64,000 nucleotides of DNA from Buddleja alternifolia (taxonomy: Eukaryota > Streptophyta > Magnoliopsida > Lamiales > Scrophulariaceae): contig CM033406.1 in the NCBI GenBank assembly GCA_019426215.1, positions 6,587,001-6,651,000 of the forward strand, in the 5' to 3' direction. Position numbers and translations under genes: made by a program. The notes below the pieces were generated by a model. It saw only the letters and a list, made by a program, of their open reading frames with translations. It ran no database searches and had not been told where the DNA came from. Of the stretch, positions 48,278 through 60,858 are shown piece by piece. The stretch's first letter is position 1, and each line of letters begins with the position of its first letter.

Positions 48278-51200
48278 ATGGCACCCAAAGCTTCAAAATC
48301 TTCAAAATCATCCAAGACTGACACCGGAAAAACTTCCCGTACTGAGAAACCAGTTACGGTTAACGCCGGATTTCTGATTAACTGGGATTACTTTTATGAG
48401 AACCAGAACTTTCCTCTTCGAACGGTTCTTCCACTCGTTCAAGAATCTGGTTTGAGAGATATGATCACTACTTTTTTCAACTACTTTGAAGAAGAATCTC
48501 TCTATTTTTTCAACAATGCCCAGATTTCTGAAGACGGAACTTCCATATCCTGCGTCTTCCCTTTTGCTAAAGAGACCTTTGTTCTCACTCCCTCCTTGAT
48601 TTCTTCATTGCTGATTCTGCCCAATGATGGCACTGAGGTCGAAAACGTCACTCTCGGAGATGCTACAAAAGTCTGGGAGTTGATAAAGAAAGAAGATGTT
48701 GATACTGCGTATGAGCCGAACTTCAAGAAAAACGATATGAAAGGCGAATACGTTATTCTCGCTGATCTATGTTCAAAGATGATCGAATGCAGAAAAGGGA
48801 CATTCGATAAAGTCACAAACGTTCAGTACAAGATGATGGTGGCCATTCTGACCAAGTTAAAAGTTAACTGGTCTCTCTACATTTTTAATCGCTTCAAGGC
48901 AGCGATGGTCAAGTCAGTAAATCCCAAGCCCTATGGGATTGTGCTAAGTCGTATTCTTAGCGCTTGCGGTTATACAAAAATTTTTGGCACAAAGATTCTA
49001 GCTTCCAAATTCTATAGCAGAAAGATGATTAGTGGAATGCTCAAACCTCAAAAACATGGTGGAGCAGCGGTTCCCAAAGAAGAGCGTCAGCGACTCCAAG
49101 CTGAAGGAGTTGTTCGAAGTGATGATGAAGATCAAGCGTCTTCCTCTTCATCATCACCCTTGTCCTCTGAAGAAGTGGTGGTCAAGCGATCTAAGAGAAA
49201 GATAGTTCTCAAAGTCACTGAGCCATCCAAGTCAGCAAAGAAACAGAAGCCTGAACCAAAGAAGAAGAAGCCGGAGCCCAAAAAGAAGTAAAAGATTCCT
49301 TCTCTCCCTCCTAAATCTTCATCCCCTCCTCCAGCGTTTACCTTCTCCGTTCCCGAGGAAGAAGAGGAAGCAGTGGCCGAAGAAGTACCGCTTGCACGAA
49401 GACGTACTCCTACCTCTACTCCAGCAGCATCCTCTAGCGCTACAGCAAATCCAGCGCTTAGAGAGTCAGCGAGTGTTCCTCCTTCTGACGCTGTTCCCGA
49501 AGTCAGCTCAGATCCTCAAGCCGTTTCTCCATCTAAAAGGCTTTCCAATGTTCAGGGTAAGTATTTGCTAAGCAAATTATTCTATCCTTTCCTCGTTAGT
49601 CTCTAACGCTAGGATAAAAACTCTTTCAGCACCAAGTGAAGCAGATATTCATTATGTTCTCAACACTCTTGAAGAACTAAATATTCCAATTCATGCTGAT
49701 CCAATAACTTCTTTTATCGATTTAGAACTCGAAGAAGAAGTTCAGGAGCCTGAGTAACTTGTCCAAGAATCAGATCAAGCGACTGAGATAGTCGATAATA
49801 TTCCTCAGGGTAAGCGATGTAGTCCTTTTAGTTTATAATTTCTACTTAGTAGGAATTTTTGCTTGCTTTTCTCAATCGCTTACATGTATCAGCTCAAGAT
49901 GGACCTCAAGAGACACCTACCGCTGATGCCCCTCCACTCTCGGAGATTCCCGTTGAAATAGACGTGGACATGGCAACTGTTGTGGATATCGCTAAGAAAG
50001 CATCTCAAGACCTTCCTGACACTGAAACATCATCAGCCAGTGAAGCGACTCTAAACGCTGAGCGGTCGATAGAAATGGCCCCCATCCCAACAGAATCTAT
50101 TGCCCTCGTTCCTACGCCAACAAGACCTCCTCCTCGTGTCATTGACGTCTTCCCGCGCGGATATCGTCCAGATGTTGAATTTTATTATGCTGCCCGAGAA
50201 CGTGACACTCAAACGCTTGCTGAGTCGGAAATCCAATTTCAAACAACTCTTCATCGGCCTGATCTTTCAGACTCTTACAAGTTTGAAATTTTTGAGCGTT
50301 TTGCTGATCTAGGTCTATATAACCTGGAGCGTCTTCAATCACGCCTTGAATACATTCATCGTCCAGCGTTCAACAGATCCGAATTTGACGAGAAGCGATT
50401 CAATTTCACCGGTCTCTCAGACGAGTCCTTTTATCCTCTTCGATCAAACAAGATTGTTTTCAAAAACCCCCCACATGGGTGATTGGAACAAAAATCCAGA
50501 CGAGGAAGATCTCAACAAGCTAGGCTATTCGGCTCTCCCCTCCGTCGTCAAGTCTCCTCAGAACTCTCTCTCTCCTAATCCACTTAAGTTATGGAAAGGA
50601 AAAGGACCTCTTGTTGCGGAGCGCCCAAATCCGGTCAACTCTTGGATAGAAGATGAGGCTCGTGAATATCTTGCCAGATTATGGGCTGAGGACTATGAAG
50701 AAGAAACGGAACGTTTTGAGAAATTTCTCGCCGCTAGAAAAGATCAAGCTAAAGCTATCAAGCTTGGCAAGAGATGGATGATGAATACAGCCAGCTGGGC
50801 TGAAGAGTTTGTTTTGCATTTCTACACCCTCGATGAACTCGTGAAATATCCATTCCTATTTCAGTTTGGAATAGAGTACAGACGCAGAGGATATGCAACC
50901 TTCCCGCTCCAACAGCGTCAGTTTATTGCAGGGAATATCGTCAACCCATCGAAAGCTACATTCGCCAGCAACTTACCTTATACAACCAAGGCGGACGCTA
51001 CGTGTTGCATCCTTGTGAAGGGTTTGTTCAGCGAGTCTTTCTTGACCTAAATGAAGACACTTCATCAAGTAAACAACCAATTCTTCCAGGCCAAAGTCAG
51101 ATTCGTGTTGATGTTTTGAATGAACACGCTGAGTTTGCTGAGTTCCACAGAACTATGAGAGCAGTGTTTGAAAATGCCCAAGCGCTGGACATCAGTTTCA

Positions 51201-52612
51201 ACCACTTTTCCGGGTGTTACAATTTCATAAGATATACTCTTCACCCCGTGCTCTTTAGTGAATCCAATGTTCAAGTGGCCAAGATGTTATCACTAATCAA
51301 GCCAGTGGACCATGAAGCAACTCAAGCGCTCATGCCTTTGATTTTGGACTTTACCGGAAGATGTGCAACTGGCACTCAGTCCCGAAGAGCGCGAAGACGC
51401 TATATTCTTTATCCCACAATCCAGCCTGATCAGTCCAAGGCATGAGATAGAAGCCCTTAGCCCCCTCTGGGTCATTGCTGTTAGAGAACCTTCTTCCCCA
51501 ATCCAAATTATAGAAGAAGACTTTGCTCCTACTGCAGAAGTCGCTCATCTTCCTGAGGCTTCTTTGCCAGATTCTTCTAGCGCCCCGGTAGTCAAGCCCC
51601 CTATTTTTGCAGATTCAATCATGGATCAAGCGATTGAAGAAGTGCACGCTGAAATTGCACAAAAGCCTATCGAGCCCTTTATCAGAGATAAATCCAAAGG
51701 CAAGGCTGCGGTTTCTAGGTTTTACGGACTTCTCCCGTCCCCAGAGCGTCCTTCTTCCGATTCGGATTCTGAAAGTGATTCAGACGCTAGAGACTTCAGA
51801 CAAGCAGTACGGAACTCGCTCCACAACATTGAAGGTTCCTGTTCCAAGATTTTTGAGACTGCTGATAGACATATGCGAATAATGTCTGATACGCGAAGTC
51901 ATGATATTGCAAACGCTTCAAACACAAGCACTGTTAGAATCATGAAGAGCATATCACCTCTTATCGCTGAACTCTCATCCGAATTCAACCGTCACTTAGC
52001 CCAGAGCGCTTCGGCTGATGCTGACAGACATATTTCGACCGATGCCGCTGCTCAGAACATCGCTCACCAATTTGCTCTCTTAGTTGACGAAGTTCGACTC
52101 TTGCGAAGAGAAGTCGCTGAGTTGAAAACCTCTCTTGATGATGCCAAGAAGGGGGGAAATACAGAAAAGCATCAAGCGTCCAAAGTAATGTCAAAGACTG
52201 ATAATAAAAATTGGCGATCAATGATGGAAGAACTAGTGAGCATCAAGAAGATGCTAACTAAAAAGAGAAAGCCAAGGTATTATCTAGGAAGATATCCCCT
52301 TTCGGAATTGGACGTTGAATTCTTAGAAGGTATGGGATTTCAACCTTTTGCCGGACCGCTGAGACGACCTATCAATTGGAGACCGTCAAAAGATCCAAGA
52401 AAAGATATCTATCACGATTTAATCCGTGAACTTGGAATTCTACAAGAGAGTGGATGGAAAGGTTGTTAGAACTTAATGAAAGCGCCAGACTTCGTAGGCA
52501 TGATTACGATGAAGTTCAACATACGACAATGATTGACATTGATCGTCTCCTGATGGACTTAGCGCTAGAAGTTCTCCAAGGCGAAGAAAGAGCAAAGCGA
52601 CAGAAAAAGTGA
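48278..52612 (+). pseudogene. Element A env-like region, predicted spliced, broken
   Basis: Starts at ATG 48278. The first segment (337 codons to a TAA at 49289) is a lysine-rich start, a globular region and a basic C-terminal stretch (KRSKRKIVLK, then KKKKPEPKKK). It continues in the same frame through an acidic, Pro/Ala/Ser-rich part to 49556. Two phase-1 introns with CAGG|GTAAG donors are predicted, 49557-49629 and 49810-49892; the exon between them (180 bases) contains a TAA near 49755. Reading continues to 50465, where it shifts frame, and shifts again near 50990, 51355 and 52445. The end is TGA at 52610. The homologous region of element B covers at least 50430-52190. No signal peptide or convincing membrane segment was seen, so 'env-like' refers to position only; the function is unknown. 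Confidence 0.75.
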
Positions 52613-52855
52613 ATGAATTCCTTTTATTTTATTTTATTTCTGTTGTCGCTTTCTTTTTTTGTTTTCAATATAAATCATGTATGCTTATTCTTTCAATAGA
52701 TGAATGATTTATTGCTGAAACATCTTGTTGAAGCTAATCTAACTTTAGCTAACTTTACTAACTTTTTGAACGCTAACTTATATTCATTTGGGCTTTTCTT
52801 TTAAGTAACTCTTAAATTATAAAAGAGTTATAAGAGTTAAAGTCCTGACATCATC

Positions 52856-52869
52856 AAAAAGGGGGAAAT
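52856..52869 (+). other. Polypurine tract of element A
   Basis: AAAAAGGGGGAAAT directly before the 3' LTR, the plus-strand primer site for reverse transcription. The matching tract of B lies at 57570-57584 on the minus strand. Confidence 0.85.
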
Positions 52870-54363
52870 TGTTAGGAAATTTCATGTTAGATGTTTTGAT
52901 GATGACAAGATAGGATTCAATGTTAGACCCCAAATAAAATGTAAGTTTATGTTTTCCATAGATCATTGTTTAAGCGTTTAAAAGTTTGTAATTTTGTTTA
53001 GGCTTGTAATTTTTATCTTTGTAGGTTTTAGACTAAGTATTAGATACTGAATCACTAATAGAATTCTAGGTGAGTCTATTAGAGAAGAAGTTGAAGATCA
53101 GCGTCTGAAGTCAACCAGAGATGAAAATTTGTCTCTTAGCGTCCGTCAAACGCTAAAGGACCCTTTTCAGGATTTATGGATCAAGCGCTCAAAGCACTTA
53201 AGCGATCAATGACAAATTCACCTGAAATAAATCCTCAAGTCACGAAGGACTTAAATGCAATCATTCAACGGACATTTATTTCCAACGGGAAATAAATTCA
53301 AATGCATTAAATGCTTGATAAGAGCATTAAATGTGATAAGCTACTGTGACCTGTGGACAAGCCACCTTTTTGACCAGACTGTCAGAACTTCAGAGTTCAT
53401 AGCTGCTACCATCCAATCGGTGCCAGCAGTGTTTCAGGAATGTCAGGCTTTAGGTAGAATCACGCGCTGCGTGAAAGGCACGCTCCTACATGTGTCCAAC
53501 GGACAGATCCCAAGAATTGCCTATAAATACCTTACCTTCAGCAGACCCTAAAAAGTACGGTACAAAACATTTACAAGAGAAAATTACGTACACAAGAAAA
53601 AGCTTAGAATCTCCATAGCCAAAATTCCTTCAAGCTTTTTATCTACATTCCAAACAGTCACAAATATCTCAAACATCTTCCAAAGAAGAAACCTAAATTC
53701 CCATTGAGATATTCCAAGTTGTTTGATCTTCCCAAATACAAACAAACCCTTGTGACAAAAACCTCAACCTTTCATCTGAGTGAGAAAAGTTGTTGAAACT
53801 CATTACAGACAGTATTTCTGAGTGAGAGAAGCTTGTAGAAGACGATCTTCATTGGTGCTGAAATCTGTGTGATCAAGGAGCCCGAGATCATTTTCATTCT
53901 TTACTATCTTGTAGAAGATTCTGTATGATTCTTTGATAATCATCTTAGTAATTTCCTCCAAGTGAAAAAGGAGAAGAAGGACGTAGCTGAGATTACATCA
54001 CCCAGTGAACCTTACAAATTATTGTGTCATTTATATTTTACTGTCTTATATCTGTCATTTTACATTATTATAAAAGACAAGTAAAATTGCAAAGCGATTA
54101 AATTATCTAAAAGAACGCTAAAAATCATTTCCGCTGTGCTAACCCTGATTAAGTGATCTAAGCGTTACCCTACTTTGGTAAATTGCTAAACTCACTAAGT
54201 CTAAGTTATCTTTACTGAAGCGCCTGACCCAAGCGCTCAGCCTTCCAAGCGTTCAGATCTTTAAAAAGTAACACGAAATTTTTGAAGTTTAAAAAGACTT
54301 CAAGGTCTATTCAACCCCTCCCCCCCCCTTCTAGACCCTTTCGTATGCCACTTGGGACCATCA
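52870..54363 (+). mobile_element. Element A 3' LTR
   Basis: 1494 bases, TGTTAGGAAATTTC to GGGACCATCA, followed by target copy TAGGC. The end CCCTTTCGTATGCCACTT also ends the B LTR and the solo LTR at 61533. The TATA box is at 53522. The frame 53255-53551 is the LTR copy of 42112-42417. Confidence 0.93.
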
Positions 54364-54368
54364 TAGGC

Positions 54369-55710
54369 CTTGGGTCATTTTTGCAATTTATAATTAAAAA
54401 TGTAACCCTAATTTGTGTTTTTATAAAATTATGCTTTTTGAATCTCAAATTAAAATTGTTTTATGTTTATTCTAAAAATTACATATTTCAAATTTGATGG
54501 TTTTATTTAATTTTGGAAGTTGAAATAAAATAGGAATTTTATTAATTCCAAGATTAAATAAAATTGGGTTTTTGAAATTGTTTTTAAATTGATTGAAAAA
54601 GTATGACTTTTTCATGTGGGTTTCTAAAATTGGTTTTTAGAAATCAAAGTCTTTGGATCCATTAATTAATTTGATTATCCAAAATTAAAGACGATGAATA
54701 TTAACTCATGTTTGCATGTTGGTATGTTTATGTGATTATGTGGTGATCCGGGTTGAGCCATAGACTAGTCGTTGTTATGATTTGAGGGAAAGGTTTTCTT
54801 TAAATTTAATTTTATGAAGACGAAGATGGAGATGTTCAAACTCATGGTGATTTGAAGACCTTAGCATAGGGTCTGGGGCCTTAGATTAGATTGGTCAACA
54901 CCTTGATGGTTCGGGGTGTTTTGGCAATGGCTCGACTAAGATCACATTTACCGCTTTCTGCAGGATTGCTTATTTTCTTATGTTTTGTATGTTGTGCATG
55001 CTTGCATAATCACCTAAGAAAGATAAGTAATTGAAAGTGTGAGACCTTGTTTTTGAAAAACCCCTTTAAACCATATTAAGTCCCTAAATGGATAAATCGG
55101 GGGCTCAGAAGCTCCTTGATTAGGTCCAGTGCCTTCCATCATTAGATGTAAGACGGAATATTGCGGCTTGTCATTATTGTCTCACGAGTCGTGGAATGGT
55201 GGCAAGTTAAGTGTACTAATCTCACAACTAGGCCTTCTGTATGACAGACGGTCATACTAGAAGTGCGTACGGGTCTCAGTTTTGCTAAGGAATCGTCTAT
55301 GAGTCGTGGGACCACCTGGCTACTGTTATGCTACAAGAATTTGATGGGTTGGACTTAAACACAGAATAGTGTACGGTTGCATCATGTTCCCGAAACGTAC
55401 ATGAAAAGTAAGGCAAACATCTTCAAAACCACCTAGATGTGGATGGGGCCATTGCGCCTGATCAAATATCGTGGCCCATTGTCTCACGAGTTGTGGAATT
55501 AGGTTGGGACATTTGACGCTCGAGCCCGTTGGAAGTTGTTACATTTCCCATCTTTTGTCTATTGGGGTGACGGAATTCAAAAAGATAGTGGGAGCACACA
55601 TGTATATTTAAATTTCCTTAATTGCATGTGAATATATGTTAGAACTGAATGCTAATAATCTTTTTCACTTTATCACATTGTTACACAGTAATATCATGTA
55701 TATCGTTTAT
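54369..55710 (+). other. Element E leader, part 2
   Basis: Continues the leader after A. A 22-base motif ATTGTCTCACGAGT(C/T)GTGG occurs at about 55176 and 55478, 302 bases apart, within a diverged direct duplication. No gene seen. Confidence 0.65.
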
Positions 55711-56229
55711 ACTTGTCTATGGATTCTCAAACACAACAAGTTTGATGGCTCGAACTATACCTACTGGCGCTTGGCTAGCTTTAGATGTATATCTCAGGGT
55801 CAAGGATTTTGATTACATAATTAAAGGGGAAATCCCACCTTGGCCTAAACCGGCAACTCGTGCTCATACTTTAGAGTACTGGACAAAGCAAATTGATGAT
55901 GAGGCTTATGTTCGACATTTCATATTGTCTATGGTGTCTGAGCACATGATTGAGACATATGGGAAGGTCATACTAGCCAAGGATCTCGTCGACGAGTTGG
56001 AGAGAGCATTTGGATACAAGACACTAAAAAAGGAATTGCCCTCATTGCCATGGGATGGAACACTTGAGCAAGGATTGTCCTACTGCCTTCAAAAGCCACA
56101 ATGAAGGTGTGCTTATTGTTAAGGTTAATTTGTCAATTAACCATGCTTCTTGGTTGTTTGACACCGGCTGTGGTACTCACCTTTGCAATAATTTGCAAGT
56201 GCTCATTGGAGATCATTGCTCATCGAACC
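55711..56229 (+). pseudogene. Element E gag and start of protease, cut by B
   Basis: NKFDGSNYTYWRL marks the Copia gag start (about 55729). A frameshift near 55770 moves the reading to the frame 55770-56030, which ends in FGYKTLKK. An internal deletion then leads straight to a perfect CCHC zinc knuckle CPHCHGMEHLSKDC (about 56038-56080) and the protease start SWLFDTGCGTHLCNNLQ (about 56150-56200, DTG catalytic). Element B begins at 56230; the presumed target copy is GAACC (56225-56229). Confidence 0.85.
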
Positions 56230-57569
56230 TGTTGGTCTCAAGTGGCATACGAAAGGGTCTAAAAGGAGGGGTTGAATAGACCCTGAATTTTTTTTTCAAT
56301 TTTAAGATTTTTTTTAGAAAGATAATGTAGACAATAGTTTCTTGATCAAGATGGATCAAGCACTCAGCACTTATATCCAGGTTAGCACACCCGAAGTTTT
56401 GAATAAGTCTCTTAGAGTGAATAAATAGGAGTTTAGAAAAATATTTAGTTACACTTGTTTTAAGAAAGTATGCTTTATGATAATGTAGGAAGATAATAAT
56501 GAATAAATTACCAAAATAGTAAGCAAAGAAGACACGACTCTTTCCACACAGGAGGAATTCACTATAATGAATCACAAAGCTTCACACAGACAGCTTCAAC
56601 ACAATAGCAAATGGTTAAGGCTTGATCTCGAGTTCCCTGATCACAAAGATTTCAACTCGACTAAGATCTGCTTTTGACAAGCTTCTCTCACATAGAAATA
56701 CTACTTTGTCTTCAACAACTTCGTCACACAGATTGAACAGGTTGATGTATTTTATCAAGGTTTGTTTGATTTGAAAAGTTCAAACACGTTTGGAATATCT
56801 TTTTAGAAAATGATAGTTCTTTTATTAAGAGGTAAGAGATATTAGTTTAGCTATAAAGATGTATAAGCTCAAAGATATTTTAGCTATAGAGGTTTTGAGC
56901 TTTTAAGGATGAATATAGATTTCAACAGCGCAAGTGTATATCAAGTTTTTGATAATAATTCTCGGTGTTTAGGTTTGAGATGTGAGTATCTATTTATAGA
57001 ATTTTCTCAGGATTTATTCGTTGGACACAAGCAGGAGCATGTTTAACACAAGGCACATGACTTAGTCTTTTTCTGACATCTCTGAAAATTCTGCTGCACA
57101 GAGTTGGTAGCAGACCTACTTTGAGTTGACAGCCAATGGGGAAGGCTTATCCATACGTCAATAGTTCTTATCACATTTAATGCTCTTATCAAGCATTTAA
57201 TGCATTTGAATTTGATTCCCATTGGAATTAAATGTCTGTTGAATGTTGCATTTAAGTGCTTATTGAGTTCGGATTTAATTCAGGTGAAGACAGGCGCTTG
57301 ACAATAGCTTAATGAATCTTTATCTTCAAAGTCTTCAGATGCTGATCTTCAATTTCACTTTCATAGGCTTACCTAGAATTCTGTCATAGCTCAAGCGCTA
57401 GATACTAGTCTAAAACTATAAAGATAAAAAGCCTTATACTGAAAATTACAACTCGATAACTTTAAACGCTTAGACATATTCTAATAAAGATAAACTTACA
57501 TAATCTTTGGGGTCTAACATAAAACCTATCTTGTCATCATCAAAACATCTAACATGAAATTTCCTAACA
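56230..57569 (-). mobile_element. Element B 3' LTR
   Basis: 1340 bases, TGTTGGTCTCAAGTGGC on the left to TTTCCTAACA on the right. Similar to the A LTR in start, end and AGCGCT-rich content, with lower overall identity. The polypurine tract AAAAAGGGGGAAAT follows on the minus strand. Confidence 0.88.
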
Positions 57570-57952
57570 ATTTCCCCCTTTTTGATGATGTCAAGACCTT
57601 AACTCTTTTATAGTCCAAGAGCTAGAAAATCACCAAAAATAATATAAAGTTAGCGTTTAAAAGTTAGAGGTTAGCTATAAGTTAGTACATATAGCAAGAA
57701 ACGAGATGTTTCAACGAACTCATTCCTTCATAAAATATCATGTAAGTACAATGAGTTAAAATGGAAACATGCATGAAAACATAAAAGCGCTTAAAACAAA
57801 ATGAAACAGTAAGACTAGTGCTTTCTTTTGGAAGAAGATGTTTGCGATTTCTTTTGATCTTGCTTCTTTTGCTCTTGTTTGAAAAGCATCTCAGCAAACT
57901 TCCATAATCTATCGTTTGCTTCCCTCATCTTCTTATTAGTAAGAACGGCCTG

Positions 57953-58930
57953 CTAGATTGCATAGATCGCACTTTGAAGTTCTTCCCACTGCTTATCTTT
58001 AGAGCTTTTCGCGCTCTTGGACATGCCTTTACCCTTTTTCCCCTTCTTGACATCAGCATCAAGAGGTTGAGATGAACGAATCTCAGACAAGTCCCTGCGC
58101 AAGAGCTTGACTTCATTGATTAAGAGAGCTACTTGAGTAGCGATACTTTCAGCTGCAGAGTTGGAAAGACTGTGACGTTCAGTGTCTGTAATGGCATTCA
58201 GGGCTAGCGAGCCGTTGATGCTTTCAGAAAGATCAGAAACTAGTGGAACCGTCCTATCTAGTACAGTGATAGTACTTTGGTTAGCCGCATTCCGCATATC
58301 ATTTAAATGATGTCTTTCCACGACATAGAGGATTGAATTGTTCTGATTTTCCAAGCAAGAGCAGGATCCCTTGATATCAACGAGAGAGTTTTGAACCGCT
58401 TTCTTGAAGTCTTGAGCTTCTGGATCATCATCGCTGTCTGAACTGTCACTAGAGGAACGCACTGAAAGGGGCAAAGGTTCTTTGGAAGCAATAGCTTTTC
58501 CTCGTGCTGGATCTTAGATGAGAGGTTCCTCAGATTCAATAACTTGTTCCGGTTCAGGAAGAGTAGCGTCTGGAGCATGGACTTCTGCAATGTCCATGAT
58601 GACATCATCTCCATCAGACTCAGTGCTAGAAATATTTTCAATTGGAATAACTGGAGCCGGAGCGCTAGCAGGGGCTTCTTCTTGAAAAATTGCCTGCACG
58701 TCATCATCGGATGGCACTTCTCGGACAAAAGGAACACGAGCTTCTTTAAACTCAAAAGCAAAATCTGTAAGTTACGAAACTAGAGAGAAAATTTGATGAA
58801 AGTTAGAAAGTCACCGCAACTACAAAAGGAGAAGAGCATCTAGAATGATCTCTGCCGGAGTCATCCTGCTGAAGGCATTATCTGGGTCCATGGAATATTC
58901 TCTGAAATGGTTGATAGCTGAAAGAGTTCT
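57953..58930 (-). pseudogene. Element B env-like region, C-terminal segment
   Basis: The frame 58474-57953 is clearly homologous to A at about 51750-52190: a Ser/Asp run (SSDSSDSDDDPEAQDF), a conserved KAVQNSL-type segment, and a helical ALLINEVKLLRRDLSEIR. The upstream acidic, Pro/Ala-rich part (58717-58517) is separated by a TAG near 58514. The left end near 57953 lacks the terminal 100 codons seen in A or has them out of frame. The right end is cut by the solo LTR at 58931. Confidence 0.75.
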
Positions 58931-60858
58931 TGACACGCTAAAAGCTAACGTGCAATGATAGCAAGTGCACTAGTCGTGTGTAGTAATAAGTGTGGACGAA
59001 AAGTCCGGGTTATCGAACCACGGAAACTTGAATTCTAGTTTATGATTTTATACAAAAAAAACAACTACAATAAAAGTAACTTAAATGTAAAAATGTGTAC
59101 AATAAGAACAAGGTTATGCAAATGAATTAAAATCAATTATAAAGGGAGACTAAGGCACATGCTAGGTCCAAATTGATCAAATATACTTATAAAGGCTCTT
59201 GTTGTAGAATTACTCTTATATTGTTATGGTGAAAACTCCTAAGGTAGAGAATAACCGATGTCTCGCGTATAAACTCCTATACTTAGATCGTGATTTCCCA
59301 AATATCCCTATCCGGAAATCTAACCACTAAACATGCATTAATGTACTAGAGTTCACTCGATTTGAATCGAACGACTTCACCCGGGAATCTTTACCTATGT
59401 CTAGGGCAATTCCTCATTAGTTGCGGGTCATGATGTGAATTTCTTGCACCCTAAGTCAATTTTCTCCCGAAATATTAACCTAGGCATGAGATTCTAACAT
59501 ATAGTGATCAAGTATATGCAAGATAGACAAAAACACAATTCACATCACATAACAATATAAGAACAACCTCAACAATCATCTATTGTAAGCATATATCACA
59601 ATTTGGCCGTGCATGGCCCTAGTCTTACGAATTTAGTTCATAATTGAAAGCATAAAAGACATAAGAGGAATATTCATAGACATAAATGAAATGAAAAGCT
59701 CTTAAAAACTCCCTAAATGGTGAATGATGATGGATCTTGAAGTTGAGCCTTCAATCCCCAAGCTCTTTTCCTTCCTCTAGTTTTCCCCTCCAAGAGTGAT
59801 GAAGAATGGTGATGAATGGTGGAGAAATCAGATTAGGGGCTGCCCTCCTCTCCTTCAAGAATCTGAAATTGATAGTGAATGATGAAGAGTATGGGTTCCC
59901 CCTCCTTTTATAGCCAAAATTCCACTAAAGTATGCATTAAGAATTTCCATTAAAGTTCCCCAATGAGAATTCCACCTAAGGTGATGCTTAAAGTTTGGCT
60001 TTTAAGATTCCAACCAGCTAAAAAATGCTGAACTTTCGGCCGTTAAGAATTCCACCAAGCATAACCATGTGAAAACTTCAACAAAACACATGCATGCTGC
60101 CATTTTCTTGCTTTCCAGCGCAGTCTTAGTATTTTCCTCATAAACTTCTCCACAGATCTCCACATTCGATGATTCAAGTCCCCATGTTCAGATAAAACAT
60201 AGATCTACAACTTTCCAGAAGGACATTTTGTCCAATTCGGTCGCTAAGTATACCTAAATTACGTTTCAACATGGAGGTTGTTTCTGATTTGGCGCCCATA
60301 AAGTAAATCTACCAAGAAACACACTTATGACAACCCCTCAACACATGTGCTGAATTATGGCAAAAGTGATTCTTACCCATCATATAATGCTGGAATTTAA
60401 GCTGAAAAAGGAGTAACATTCGGACTATCCATGCCTAGGCATGACTAGGAGGGCGCTGGGACGTATCCTGACACATGTACTTCTCTGTTCGGCGCAGCAA
60501 TCGTATTTCCTTCACAATTATCTCTATAGACCTCCGATTTGGATGTTTCAAGTTCCCATTTGAAGCTAAGACATACATCTAAAACTTTGTAGAAGGAAAC
60601 TTTGTCTAAGTCGGTCTCGAAATATACGGAATTATCGCTCGAATGTGGTAGGAGATGCATAAACCGCCTAGGTATTGAAAAACATGCTTGAACTTGTTTT
60701 GTACATCGTTTTTCTTCCCTTTTCTTCATGTATTCTCATTTATTACCTGTATTCACTTAACACACCTATTAAATGCAAATGTGACATGATTTAAGCAATA
60801 AGTGAATCCAAATCATAAGAATTACGGTCTTAAAAACACGTAAAAACACCTCTTATCA
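58931..60858 (-). mobile_element. Solo LTR (probably Gypsy type) with TSD GTTCT
   Basis: 1928 bases bounded by TGACACGC and CTCTTATCA (minus-strand start TGATAAGAGGTG). The flanking GTTCT at 58926-58930 and 60859-60863 is identical. There is no internal coding region, so two LTRs have recombined or it never had one. On the minus strand a TATA-like CTATAAAAGG lies near 59913. A 150-base segment (60118-60270) recurs diverged at 60495-60650. The frame 60445-60729 is not a gene. A Gypsy assignment rests only on general resemblance to Tat/Athila LTRs. Confidence 0.8.

Larger units (their letters stand above)
41727..54363 (+). mobile_element. Element A: Sirevirus-like Copia retrotransposon with env-like region
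   Basis: Flanked by a perfect 5-bp duplication TAGGC (41722-41726 and 54364-54368). Order: truncated 5' LTR, gag, pol, then a long env-like region before the polypurine tract and 3' LTR. An additional region after pol, the tract TCATCAAAAAGGGGGAAATT and the LTR start TGTTAGGAAATTTC are typical of the Sirevirus (SIRE/Maximus) group. The first 674 bases of both LTRs differ at about 13 positions by eye and have equal length, so the insertion is young. All coding regions carry stops or frameshifts. Confidence 0.93.

Noticed and set aside
48278..49291. A viral envelope glycoprotein
   Set aside because: No signal peptide, membrane anchor or cysteine pattern was seen; only its position after pol is env-like.
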